DNA of 64,000 nucleotides from Bradyrhizobium roseum (lineage in GTDB: Bacteria; Pseudomonadota; Alphaproteobacteria; Rhizobiales; Xanthobacteraceae), in assembly GCF_030413175.1 (NCBI RefSeq), contig NZ_CP129212.1, forward strand, positions 4,998,450-5,062,449. Reading direction: 5' to 3'. Shown here piece by piece: positions 41,489-49,660 of this stretch. Positions within the stretch are counted from its first letter, which is position 1, and every line of letters begins with the position of its first letter. Both the position numbers and the translations under genes were made by a program. The notes below the pieces were generated by a model. That model was not told the origin of the DNA. It did no database searches and saw only the letters and a program-made list of their open reading frames with translations.

Positions 41489-42905
41489 ACCCGTCGCCGA
41501 AGAAGAGATCACCTCGCTGCATGACCTTTCCGCGACGGACCTGATCGCGGGTTATCGCGCCAAGCAGTTCTCGCCCTCGGAAGTGCTGGAGGAAGTGATC
41601 GGGCATGTCGGAGCGTGGGAGCCGCATATCAAGGCGCTCTATCTGTTCGATCCCGAGGCTGCGCGCGCTGCCGCAAAAGTCTCGACCGACCGCTGGCAGA
41701 AGGGCGAGCCCGCTGGCACGCTCGACGGGATTCCGGTCACCATCAAGGACAACATGGCCACCAAGGGCCAGCCGGTGCCGCTGGGGTCGGCCAGCGTCAA
41801 GCAGGTAGCAGCCGAGAAGGATTCACCGCCCGCCGCACGGTTGCGCGAGTCAGGCGCGATCATCTTCGCCAAGACTACGATGCCGGACTACGGCATGCTC
41901 TCGTCGGGCCTCTCCAGTTTCCATCCCCTCACCCGAAATCCCTGGGATCTCAGCAAGAACGCCGGCGGCTCCTCGTCCGGCGCCGGCGCTGCGGCTGCAG
42001 CCGGCTACGGCCCGCTGCACCTCGGCACCGATATCGGCGGTTCGATCCGGCTGCCGGGCTCATGGTGCGGTCTCGTTGCGCTGAAGCCGAGTTTTGGCCG
42101 TGTGCCGATCGATCCACCCTATGTCGGCCGCGTCGCCGGCCCGATGACCCGCACCGTCGACGATGCGGCGCTGATGATGTGCGTGCTGTCGAAGCCGGAC
42201 CGCCGCGACGGCACTAGCCTGCCGGCCGACAGCAGCCTGCACTGGAAGGTCATCGATAAGCCGCCGCGCAAGCTGCGCCTCGGCCTGATGCTCGACGCCG
42301 GCGCGGGCCAGCCGCTGGAAAGCGAGGTGCGCAACGTTGCCGTGAAGGCCGCCAAGGCGTTCGAATCCGCCGGCGCCGTTATCACCGAGATCGACGGCAT
42401 CCTGACGCGCGAAATGCTCGACGGGCTCGATCATTTCTGGCGCGCCCGGCTGTGGGACGATCTCTCGAAGCTCTCGCCGGACGAGCGCGGCAAGACGCTG
42501 CCTTACATCGTCAAATGGGCGGAATCGGCGGCGAAGCTTTCGGGCGTCGACGTCGTCAGGGGATTCAACGCCACGATGGCGATCCGCGCAGCGGCGGCAA
42601 ATCTTTTCCACGATCTTGATTACGTCATTTCCCCGGTGTCGCCGGTGGTGAATTTTCCGGCGGAGTTCGCCTCCCCGGTCAACGATCCGGATCGGCCGTT
42701 CGAGCACATTGCCTTCACCGTGCCGTGGAACATGGCGGAAAATCCGGCGATCTCGGTCAATGGCGGTTACGACGCAAAAGGGTTTCCGATCGGCGTGCAG
42801 ATCGTCGGCCGTCGCTTCGACGACATCGGCGTGCTCGGCATGGCCAAGACGTTCGAGGGCCTGCGCGGCCCACAGCGGCCATGGCCCTCGCCGCCGAAGA
42901 AGTAG
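41481..42905 (+). CDS. amidase (amidase signature family)
   Basis: A 474-residue amidase with the Ser-cisSer-Lys triad: Lys in VTIKDN, the signature GGSSSGAGAAAAAGYG, and the nucleophile Ser in TDIGGSIRLPGSWCG. It is related to amidases acting on carboxamides and aryl amides; the precise substrate is unknown. It overlaps the M20 amidohydrolase gene by eight bases and ends the catabolic run before a palindromic repeat. Confidence 0.9.
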   Translation: MHKPVAEEEITSLHDLSATDLIAGYRAKQFSPSEVLEEVIGHVGAWEPHIKALYLFDPEAARAAAKVSTDRWQKGEPAGTLDGIPVTIKDNMATKGQPVPLGSASVKQVAAEKDSPPAARLRESGAIIFAKTTMPDYGMLSSGLSSFHPLTRNPWDLSKNAGGSSSGAGAAAAAGYGPLHLGTDIGGSIRLPGSWCGLVALKPSFGRVPIDPPYVGRVAGPMTRTVDDAALMMCVLSKPDRRDGTSLPADSSLHWKVIDKPPRKLRLGLMLDAGAGQPLESEVRNVAVKAAKAFESAGAVITEIDGILTREMLDGLDHFWRARLWDDLSKLSPDERGKTLPYIVKWAESAAKLSGVDVVRGFNATMAIRAAAANLFHDLDYVISPVSPVVNFPAEFASPVNDPDRPFEHIAFTVPWNMAENPAISVNGGYDAKGFPIGVQIVGRRFDDIGVLGMAKTFEGLRGPQRPWPSPPKK

Positions 42906-42913
42906 CTCTCACC

Positions 42914-43027
42914 GTCATTCCGGGGCGGCGCGTAGCGCCGAATCCGGAATCCAAGCGTAGACATATTCGACCGTAAGTGTGGATGCATGGATTCCGGGTT
43001 CGCCGCTTCGCGGCGCACCGGAATGAC
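42914..43027. repeat. palindromic intergenic repeat, GTCATTCCGG family
   Basis: A 114-bp element with mirrored ends GTCATTCCGG...CCGGAATGAC, internal GGAATCCA/TGGATTCC and a GGCGGCGCG/CGCGGCGC core. Same family as 53981, 60223 and 63923. It lies between the amidase and crotonase genes. Confidence 0.85.
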
Positions 43028-43072
43028 GATATAGGAACCACCAACGCAAGAAACGCAACGGAAGGAAACCCC

Positions 43073-43963
43073 ATGGCCTACGAGACCATCAAATACGAGG
43101 TCGAGGACCAGATCCTCACCATCACCCTGAACCGGCCCGACAAGCTCAACGCCTTCAACGGCACGATGCAGCAGGAAATGATCGACGCCTTCGACGCGGC
43201 CGACAGGGACGACAACATCCGTGCCATCATTGTCACCGGCGCAGGCCGCGGTTTCTGCGCCGGCGCCGACCTCTCCTCCGGGGCCAACACGTTTGACCGC
43301 GACGCGCGGCGCGGCCCGGTGAAGCGGCTCGCCGACGGCAAGGTCGACTACAGCGATCCCCAAGTGCGCGACGGCGGTGGCCAGGTGACGCTGCGGATCT
43401 TCAAATGCCTCAAGCCCGTGATCGCCGCGGTGAACGGGCCCGCCGTCGGCATCGGCGTCACCATGCAGTTGGCGATGGACATCCGCATTGCGTCGGAAGC
43501 CGCGCGCTTCGGTTTTGTATTCTCGCAGCGCGGCATCGTGCCGGAAGCCGCCTCGAGCTGGTTCCTGCCACGCATCGTCGGCATCTCGCAGGCCTTGGAA
43601 TGGTGCTATTCGGGCCGCGTGTTCCCGGCGCAGGAAGCGCTCGCCGGCCGCCTTGTCAGCAAGGTGGTGCCGCCGGACGATTTGCTGCCGACCGCGCGAG
43701 CATTGGCAAAAGAATTCGCCGCCAAGACAGCACCGGTATCGGTGGCGCTGATCCGGCAGATGATGTGGCGCATGATGGGGGCCGATGATCCGATGGAAGC
43801 CCACAAGGTCGACAGCCGCGGCATCTATGCGCGCGGGCGCAGCGACGACGTCAAGGAAGGCGTGGTTTCATTCCTGGAAAAGCGCCCGGCGCAATTCAAG
43901 GACAAGGTGTCGAACGATATGCCAGACTACTTCCCGTGGTGGCAGGAACGCGAATATAAGTGA
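43073..43963 (+). CDS. enoyl-CoA hydratase/isomerase (crotonase family)
   Basis: A 296-residue crotonase with the oxyanion motifs GRGFCAGADL and NGPAVGIGVTMQLAMD and a catalytic Glu in GIVPEAASSW. It carries an insertion of about 35 residues after the first motif and a C-terminal FPWWQEREYK tail. GGAAGGAAA precedes ATG 43073. It overlaps the hydrolase gene downstream by four bases (GTGA). The acyl-CoA substrate is not deducible; it may feed beta-oxidation. Confidence 0.85.
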   Translation: MAYETIKYEVEDQILTITLNRPDKLNAFNGTMQQEMIDAFDAADRDDNIRAIIVTGAGRGFCAGADLSSGANTFDRDARRGPVKRLADGKVDYSDPQVRDGGGQVTLRIFKCLKPVIAAVNGPAVGIGVTMQLAMDIRIASEAARFGFVFSQRGIVPEAASSWFLPRIVGISQALEWCYSGRVFPAQEALAGRLVSKVVPPDDLLPTARALAKEFAAKTAPVSVALIRQMMWRMMGADDPMEAHKVDSRGIYARGRSDDVKEGVVSFLEKRPAQFKDKVSNDMPDYFPWWQEREYK

Positions 43964-44637
43964 GCGAACAGCGCGCATCGGCCAACGCGACGCAAGACGG
44001 CGTCGTCCTGCTGCACGGCATCAGCAGGACCGCGCTATCATTTCGAAAGATGCAACTGGCGCTGGGGCGCGCTGGTTTCGCTACCCTCAATCTGGACTAT
44101 GAAAGCCGCCGCAAGGCGCTGGAGGGGCTGGCGGAAGACATCCATCCCGCCATCCGGAGCTTTGCCGATCGCATCGACGGCTCGATCCATTTCGTCTGCC
44201 ATTCCATGGGCGGGCTGTTGGCCCGCGTCTATATTGCCAGGCACCGGCCAGAACGCCTCGGCCGCGTCGTGATGCTGGGCACGCCGAACAGCGGCAGCGA
44301 AATCGCCGACCGACTAAAGCATTTCGGCGCTTATCGCGCCTTCTTTGGACCGGCCGGACAGCAACTCGGCACAAAACGGGACGACGCGATCAATGCGCTG
44401 TTTCCGGCGGTCGATTATCCTGTCGGCATCATCGCCGGAAACCGGTCGATCGATCCGGTGGCCGGCAAGATGCTGCCGAAACCGCATGACGGCCGGGTGT
44501 CGGTGGAAAACACAAGGGTCGCCGGCATGGCCGACCATCTCGTGATCAACACGGCGCATCCCTGGCTGGTGCGAAACAACGTCGCCGTCGCGCAGACGAT
44601 CGCATTCCTGCAGGATGGTGCGTTCGTGAAGCCGTGA
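43960..44637 (+). CDS. lipase/esterase-like alpha/beta hydrolase
   Basis: A 225-residue alpha/beta hydrolase with VVLLHGISRT at the oxyanion position and the nucleophile elbow CHSMGG, followed by LGTPNSGSE, which is typical of bacterial triacylglycerol-lipase-like and LipA-related hydrolases. The His is probably in DHLVINTAHP. The GTG start overlaps the crotonase stop. No signal peptide is seen, so it is cytoplasmic. Confidence 0.8.
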   Translation: MSEQRASANATQDGVVLLHGISRTALSFRKMQLALGRAGFATLNLDYESRRKALEGLAEDIHPAIRSFADRIDGSIHFVCHSMGGLLARVYIARHRPERLGRVVMLGTPNSGSEIADRLKHFGAYRAFFGPAGQQLGTKRDDAINALFPAVDYPVGIIAGNRSIDPVAGKMLPKPHDGRVSVENTRVAGMADHLVINTAHPWLVRNNVAVAQTIAFLQDGAFVKP

Positions 44638-44644
44638 CGCGTCA

Positions 44645-45619
44645 TCACCCCATCATCAGCGCGACGCGGCCGATCGCCTTGCGCTCGATCAGCAGCCGCA
44701 TCGCCATCGCATAATCTTCCAGCGGCAGGCGGTGCGAGATGTTGGGGCGGATCGTTCCGGCTTCCGCCCACTCCGTCAGCTTCCTGATCCTGACTTCGCC
44801 GAGCGCAGGATTCTTCCGCACCGCTTCGCCGGCGCGGACGCCGAGCACGCTGGCGCCCTTGATCATCAGAAGGTTGGTCTTTGCGAGACCGATGCCGCCG
44901 GTGAAGCCGACGATCAGCAGACGTGCGCCCCAATTGATGCATCGCATCGAGTTCTCGAACACCTCGCCACCGACAGGATCGAACACCACGTCCGCCCCCC
45001 GGCCGTCAGTGATGCGCTTGACGGCGTCACGAAACGGCTCCTGGTCGTAGCGGATGAGATGATCGGCGCCCCTCGCCTGCGCAATCGCCAGCTTGTCGTC
45101 GCTGGAAGCGGTCGCGATCACGGTCGCACCCAGCATCTTTCCGATCTCGACGGCGGCGAGTCCGACACCGCCGCCGGCGCCATGCACCAGCAGCACCTCG
45201 CCCGGCTCGAGCCGGCCGCGGTCGATCAGCGCGTGATAGGCGGTGCCATGGCCTGCGAGGAACGTCGCGCCCTCGGCATAGTCGAACGTCGACGGCAGCT
45301 TGACGAGCTGCGAGGGCATGGCGATTGCTTCATCGCAATAGGCGCCATGGCGCATCTTGACGATCACGCGGTCACCCACGGTGACACCTTCGGCTGCATT
45401 CACTTCGACCACATCGCCGGCAGCTTCGACGCCCGGCGTGAACGGCAGCGGCGGCTTGAGCTGATACTGACCCGCCGCCATCAAGACATCGGGAAAATTG
45501 ATCCCGGCGGCGCGGATGGCGACGCGCACCTGACCGAGGGCCAGGGGGACAGCGTCAAACGTTTCCAGACGCAGGCTCTCGGGCGGGCCGAGTTCGCGGC
45601 AGACGACGGCTTTCGGCAT
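44645..45619 (-). CDS. NADPH:quinone oxidoreductase family protein (zinc-free MDR)
   Basis: A 324-residue medium-chain dehydrogenase/reductase of the quinone oxidoreductase branch. It has AAGINFPDVLMAAG, the Rossmann motif VHGAGGGVGLAAVE, and DPVGGEVFE. The zinc ligands of alcohol dehydrogenases are absent. It would reduce quinones or alpha,beta-unsaturated carbonyls with NADPH. Its ATG overlaps the stop of the upstream isomerase-like gene by one base (TGATG), so the pair is co-translated. Confidence 0.88.
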   Translation of the reverse strand: MPKAVVCRELGPPESLRLETFDAVPLALGQVRVAIRAAGINFPDVLMAAGQYQLKPPLPFTPGVEAAGDVVEVNAAEGVTVGDRVIVKMRHGAYCDEAIAMPSQLVKLPSTFDYAEGATFLAGHGTAYHALIDRGRLEPGEVLLVHGAGGGVGLAAVEIGKMLGATVIATASSDDKLAIAQARGADHLIRYDQEPFRDAVKRITDGRGADVVFDPVGGEVFENSMRCINWGARLLIVGFTGGIGLAKTNLLMIKGASVLGVRAGEAVRKNPALGEVRIRKLTEWAEAGTIRPNISHRLPLEDYAMAMRLLIERKAIGRVALMMG

Positions 45620-46227
45620 CAGGCGGCCCGCGCTTTCAGGCGCTCCAGCGCCTCGCGGATCAGCGGCATGCGGTCGTTGCCGAAATACATGTCGGTCTTG
45701 TCGACAAAGATCGTGGGTGAGCCGAAACCGCCGCGTGCCATCACCTCATCGGTATTGGCCTTGAGCTGATCCTTGATCCCCTGCTGGCCGATGGCTTCGA
45801 AAAACTTGACGTGATCGACGCCGGCCTTCTTGCAGACCTCGGTCAGCACCGAATCCTGCGAGATGTCCTTGTCACCGCCCCAATAGGCCTCGAACGCGGC
45901 GGTGGCGAACGGCACCATATCTTTTCCAAGCCAGATGCAGCCGCGCATCGCCTTGACACTGTTCACGGGAAACACCGTCGGCGGCATCTTGATGGTGAGC
46001 CCCGCCGAGCGCGCCCAGTCGGCAAGATCCTTTTTCATGTAGCGCGCCTTGAGCGGCACCGGCGTTTCGCGTGAGGCGTAGACGCTGGGATTGACGGTGT
46101 TGAAGATCCCGCCGACCAGGATCGGCCGCCACGTGATCTCGACGCCGAGCTCTTTTGCCAGCGGCTGGATGTTGTGGAAGGCGAGATAGGTCCAGGGACT
46201 GGAGCAGTCGAAGAAGAATTCGAGCAT
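45619..46227 (-). CDS. 2-hydroxychromene-2-carboxylate isomerase-like protein (DsbA/GST-kappa fold)
   Basis: A 202-residue thioredoxin-fold protein. The start at 46227 has AAGGAAA upstream. MLEFFFDCSSPWTYLAF carries the Ser (CSSPWTY) that binds glutathione in HCCA isomerases and kappa-class GSTs. Near the C-terminus GGFGSPTIFVDKTDMYFG has the cis-Pro and the GN-D region (FGNDRMP). HCCA isomerase acts in naphthalene degradation, but most such homologues have other glutathione-dependent roles. It is coupled to the quinone oxidoreductase gene. Confidence 0.85.
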   Translation of the reverse strand: MLEFFFDCSSPWTYLAFHNIQPLAKELGVEITWRPILVGGIFNTVNPSVYASRETPVPLKARYMKKDLADWARSAGLTIKMPPTVFPVNSVKAMRGCIWLGKDMVPFATAAFEAYWGGDKDISQDSVLTEVCKKAGVDHVKFFEAIGQQGIKDQLKANTDEVMARGGFGSPTIFVDKTDMYFGNDRMPLIREALERLKARAA

Positions 46228-46250
46228 CGGGATTTCCTTTTGTTTGCTTT

Positions 46251-46391
46251 CTTCTCCCTCTCCACGTTCTTCACGGGGAGAGGGTCGGGGTGAGGGGCTG
46301 CTTCCGCAAACTCGCTGGCAGTTGGACTCGCGGAAGCAGCCCCTCACCCGGCGCTACGCGCCGACCTCTCCCCGCGAAGAGCGGGGCGAGG
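46251..46391. repeat. palindromic intergenic repeat, CTCTCCCC/GGGGAGAG family
   Basis: A 141-bp element between the GST and HCCA-isomerase genes. It carries GGTCGGGGTGAGGGGCTGC mirrored by GCAGCCCCTCACCCGGC and flanking GGGGAGAG/CTCTCCCC words. Same family as 48961-49091. Confidence 0.85.
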
Positions 46392-47087
46392 TTAAGATCT
46401 CATCTCCTTCGCCCGCGCGCCAAACATGTTCTTCCGCGCTTCCTCATCGAACGGCTCTTTCACGAACTTTCCGATCGCAAGACCCGCCTGCACCTGCGGC
46501 CGCGCGCGGACCTCGGCGTACCAGCGCTTGACGTTCGGATAGTCATCGAGCGTGAAGCCCTGCGCCTTGTGGGTCATGGTCCAGGGGAAGCAGGCGATAT
46601 CGGCGATCGAATAATCGCCGGCGACACAGGCGCCGGTCTTGCCGAGTTGACGGTCGAGCACACCATAGAGCCGCGCCGCCTCGTCGCGGTAACGCTCGAT
46701 CGCATACGGGATCTTCTCCGCCGCATAGAGCGCAAAATGGCCGTGCTGGCCGAGCATGGGCCCGAGCCCGCTCATCTGCCACATCAGCCATTGCATGACG
46801 CGGGAGCGCGCCCGCGTTTCCGTCGGCAAAAAGCGCCCGGTCTTGTCGGCGAGGTAGATCAGGATCGCCCCGGTCTCGAACACCGAAAACGGCTCACCGC
46901 CGTCCGCGGGATCATGGTCGACGATGGCCGGAATGCGGTTGTTCGGGCTGATCGCCAGGAATTCCGGCCTGAACTGCTCGCCTGCGCGGATGTTGACGGG
47001 GACGACCCGGTAGGGAAGCCCGAGTTCCTCCAGCATGATCGAGATTTTCCAGCCATTGGGCGTCGGCGCGTAATGCAGGTCGATCAT
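46392..47087 (-). CDS. glutathione S-transferase (YfcG/Ure2p-like)
   Basis: A 231-residue GST. The N-terminal thioredoxin fold has LHYAPTPNGWKISIMLEE, the NNRIPAIVDHDP cis-Pro region and FETGAILIYLADK (the glutathione-binding E-S/T motif, here ETGA). The helical C-terminal domain has GDYSIADIACFPW with the N-capping Asp. The Thr-Pro-Asn N-terminus is typical of the YfcG group, which has disulfide-bond reductase activity. The start at 47087 has GGGGAG upstream. Confidence 0.88.
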   Translation of the reverse strand: MIDLHYAPTPNGWKISIMLEELGLPYRVVPVNIRAGEQFRPEFLAISPNNRIPAIVDHDPADGGEPFSVFETGAILIYLADKTGRFLPTETRARSRVMQWLMWQMSGLGPMLGQHGHFALYAAEKIPYAIERYRDEAARLYGVLDRQLGKTGACVAGDYSIADIACFPWTMTHKAQGFTLDDYPNVKRWYAEVRARPQVQAGLAIGKFVKEPFDEEARKNMFGARAKEMRS

Positions 47088-47205
47088 GGCTCCCCTTGGC
47101 GGCCGAGGCGGGAAACATTCCACGGGACGGCCACTTTTGTTGTTCTGTACCTCGATCATAAGACATGGCAGAGAGGCGCTCAATCAGAACCAACGGGAGG
47201 CCCCC

Positions 47206-48228
47206 ATGCTGTTTCCAACCACCATCGCAGGCTCGCTGCCCAAGCCGGAATGGCTGGCCGAGCCGAACATGCTGTGGGCACCCTGGAAGTCGAAGGGCGA
47301 GGAACTCGCCCGCGCCAAGCGCGACGCCACCATGCTGGCGATCAAGCTGCAGGAGGATGCCGGCGTCGACATCGTCACCGAGGGCGAGCAGGCCCGCCAG
47401 CATTTCGTCCACGGTTTTCTGGAGAAGGTCGACGGCATCGATTTCGCCCACAAGGTCGAGATGGGCATCCGCAATGACCGCTATAAGGCGATGGTGCCGC
47501 AGGTAACCGCGCCGCTGACGCTGAAGGGCCGCGTCCATGCCGACGAGGCGCGCGTCGCCCGCACCCACACCACCCGCAAGCTGAAATTCACCCTGCCCGG
47601 CCCGATGACCATCGCCGACACCGTCGCCGACAAATATTACGGCGACAAGGTCAAGATGGCGTTCGCCTTTGCCGAACTGCTCAACGCCGAGGCCAAGGCG
47701 CTGCAGGCCGATGGCGTCGACGTGATCCAGTTCGACGAACCCGCCTTCAACGTCTTCATGGACGAAGTCTCCGACTGGGGCATCAAGGCGCTGGAGCGCG
47801 CCGCCGAGGGCCTGACCTGCACCACCGCCGTCCACATCTGCTACGGCTACGGCATCAAGGCCAATACCGACTGGAAAGAAACGCTGGGCGCCGAGTGGCG
47901 GCAGTACGAGGATATTTTCCCGGCGATCGCCAGGAGCCCGATCCAGCAGGTCGCGATCGAGTGCCGGAATTCAAAAGTGCCGCTGGACCTGCTGGCGCTG
48001 CTCCCCGGCAAGATCATCCAGGCCGGCGTGATCGATGTGGCCAGCGACACGGTGGAGACGGCCGAGGATGTCGTCAAGGTGATCGAGGCGGTGTCAAAAT
48101 TCGTGCCGCTCAGCAACATCGTCGCCACGACCAATTGCGGCATGGCGCCGATGCGAAGGGATATCGCGGAGGCGAAGCTGACCGCGCTGGGTGCGGGCGC
48201 AAAGCTGGCGCGGCAGAAACTGGGGTGA
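47206..48228 (+). CDS. core-MetE type cobalamin-independent methionine synthase family protein
   Basis: A 340-residue protein equal to the catalytic C-terminal half of MetE. Zinc ligands are visible: His and Cys in VHICYG, Glu in VAIECRN, and Cys in TTNCGM. FDEPAFNVF contains the conserved substrate Asp/Glu. The N-terminal folate-capturing half of long MetE is missing. GGGAGG precedes ATG 47206. Core-MetE proteins of other bacteria transfer methyl groups to homocysteine, with the donor (folate or a corrinoid protein) differing between groups. No corrinoid protein gene is adjacent. Confidence 0.85.
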   Translation: MLFPTTIAGSLPKPEWLAEPNMLWAPWKSKGEELARAKRDATMLAIKLQEDAGVDIVTEGEQARQHFVHGFLEKVDGIDFAHKVEMGIRNDRYKAMVPQVTAPLTLKGRVHADEARVARTHTTRKLKFTLPGPMTIADTVADKYYGDKVKMAFAFAELLNAEAKALQADGVDVIQFDEPAFNVFMDEVSDWGIKALERAAEGLTCTTAVHICYGYGIKANTDWKETLGAEWRQYEDIFPAIARSPIQQVAIECRNSKVPLDLLALLPGKIIQAGVIDVASDTVETAEDVVKVIEAVSKFVPLSNIVATTNCGMAPMRRDIAEAKLTALGAGAKLARQKLG

Positions 48229-48235
48229 GGAAGTC

Positions 48236-48318
48236 GTCATTGCGAGCGAAGCGAAGCAATCCATAGCGCGGCATAACGGAAAGATGGATTGCTTCGTCGC
48301 TTTGCTCCTCGCAATCAC
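48236..48318. repeat. palindromic intergenic repeat, GTCATTGCGAG family
   Basis: An 83-bp element like 38566-38647: GTCATTGCGAGCGAAGCG...CGTCGCTTTGCTCCTCGCAA. One terminal position is changed (CAATCAC instead of CAATGAC). It lies between the convergent metE-like gene and the unknown gene at 48331. Confidence 0.85.
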
Positions 48319-48330
48319 GGCGAAAAACCA

Positions 48331-48948
48331 TTAGCCCAGTGCACTCGGATGCAATACAGGCCGATACCCTGCACCGAGCGCCCGCAATGTCGATGGCGGC
48401 GTGAGTAGCACCGCGTCTCCGGTTCTCTCCTCCACCTTACCATACCCAACCATCGACCATTGGAGCGCCCTGCCCTGCACGATCAGAAAACTCTCGTTGC
48501 CCGCCAGCACCATCGCGCCGTCGGGCAATTGCGCCACCGGCATCGGCAGAGGATGGAGCCGCTTCTTGCCGCGATCAAGACGCTCGCCATGCAGCACGGC
48601 ATCGATTTCCTTCGCGCGAATGCCCTTTACGCCACTGCCCTCTTCCCATGCCGCGCGAAACCGGTTCGCGTCCTCGCGGCGACAGAAGAAGCATGGGCGG
48701 TGGCCGGCGGCGAAGGCGGTCGCCTCATCGAGAAAGAACAGTTCGGTCCAACTTCGCCGCCCCATCACCGGCCGCCGCCAGCCTCTGAATTCGCAAAGGC
48801 AGGTGATCCAGGCCGGGCTCGACCAGCGCTTGTTCAGCAGCGTTTTGGTTGCGGGGTCATGGATGATGCCGCGGTTGCCGGTGAACCAGCCGCGGTGCGG
48901 GCTGGCGATGATGTCGCCGGTGGGGGTGACGCGGTTTTGCAGGGGCAT
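48331..48948 (-). CDS. conserved protein of unknown function with a HRPC-x2-C motif
   Basis: A 205-residue soluble protein. It has GIIHDPATKTLLNKRWSSPAWI, then LFFLDEATAFAAGHRPCFFCRR (quoted in part) and ALGAGYRPVLHPS at the end. I recall similar proteins in Actinobacteria and other phyla, none with a known role. The G-H-R-P-C-x-x-C-R block resembles the zinc-binding Cys pair of the Ada N-terminal domain (RPCKRC), though the other two Cys are not clearly matched; CLCEF upstream could supply them. ATG 48948 has AGGA eight bases upstream. Confidence 0.65.
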   Translation of the reverse strand: MPLQNRVTPTGDIIASPHRGWFTGNRGIIHDPATKTLLNKRWSSPAWITCLCEFRGWRRPVMGRRSWTELFFLDEATAFAAGHRPCFFCRREDANRFRAAWEEGSGVKGIRAKEIDAVLHGERLDRGKKRLHPLPMPVAQLPDGAMVLAGNESFLIVQGRALQWSMVGYGKVEERTGDAVLLTPPSTLRALGAGYRPVLHPSALG

Positions 48949-48960
48949 GAGGTATTCCTA

Positions 48961-49091
48961 CTCCTTCTCCCCGCGCTTGCGGGGAGAAGGTCGGGATGAG
49001 GGGCTGTCTCCACGAGCACCGAATGCGCGGAGAGTCCCCCTCACCCGGATCGCCGAGGCGATCCGACCTCTCCCCGCAAGCGGGGCGAGGT
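48961..49091. repeat. palindromic intergenic repeat, CTCTCCCC/GGGGAGAG family
   Basis: A 131-bp element between the unknown gene and the phosphoribosyltransferase gene: CTTCTCCCCGCGCTTGCGGG, AGGTCGGGATGAGGGGCTG, mirrored by CCCCTCACCCGGATCG and CCGACCTCTCCCCGC. Same family as 46251-46391. Confidence 0.85.
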
Positions 49092-49099
49092 AAGAAAGA

Positions 49100-49609
49100 T
49101 CACGGCCGGAGCGGCGGCTGGAACGACAGCGCGGTATCCCAGGGAAAATGGATCCAGGTATCCTGCGACACTTCCGTGATGAACGTATCGACCAGCGGCT
49201 TGCCCTGCGGCTTGGCGTAGACGGCGGCAAAATGCGCGTCGGGCATCATCGAGCGCACCAGCCGCCCGGTCTTGCCGGTGTCGACGAGGTCGTCGACAAT
49301 CAAGAGCCCCTTGCCGGTCCCGCCGCCGAGTTTTGCGACCTCGTCCGAGACGCCCTTGAGCGCCTTTAGGTCGCCCTGTCGCGTGTGATCGTAGCTGGCG
49401 ATGCACACGGTATCGATGACGCGGATGCCGAGTTCGCGCGCCACGATGGCCGCCGGCACCAGCCCGCCGCGGGTGATCGCGATGATGGCGTGAAACGGCC
49501 CGACCTCGTTGAGCCGCCAGGTCAGTGCCCGGCAATCCCGGTGAAACTGGTCCCAGGAAACTGGAAAGGCCTTTTCCGGCGGCGGCGTGGCTTTGTCCCC
49601 TGCGGTCAC
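49100..49609 (-). CDS. gpt: xanthine phosphoribosyltransferase
   Basis: The enzyme salvages xanthine and guanine to their nucleoside monophosphates using PRPP. The PRPP motif [10 protein letters not shown] is clear, with [11 protein letters not shown] and IHFPWDTA near the C-terminus. The GTG at 49609 has CGGAG eight bases upstream and fits the family; a TTG at 49627 would add six residues. Length is 169 residues against about 152 in E. coli, the difference being an N-terminal Pro-rich stretch. Confidence 0.88.
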   Translation of the reverse strand: MTAGDKATPPPEKAFPVSWDQFHRDCRALTWRLNEVGPFHAIIAITRGGLVPAAIVARELGIRVIDTVCIASYDHTRQGDLKALKGVSDEVAKLGGGTGKGLLIVDDLVDTGKTGRLVRSMMPDAHFAAVYAKPQGKPLVDTFITEVSQDTWIHFPWDTALSFQPPLRP

Positions 49610-49660
49610 GGGCGTGCTCCGGAACAATCGATCAATTCTGTCTCCCGTATTCGCGCGTCG

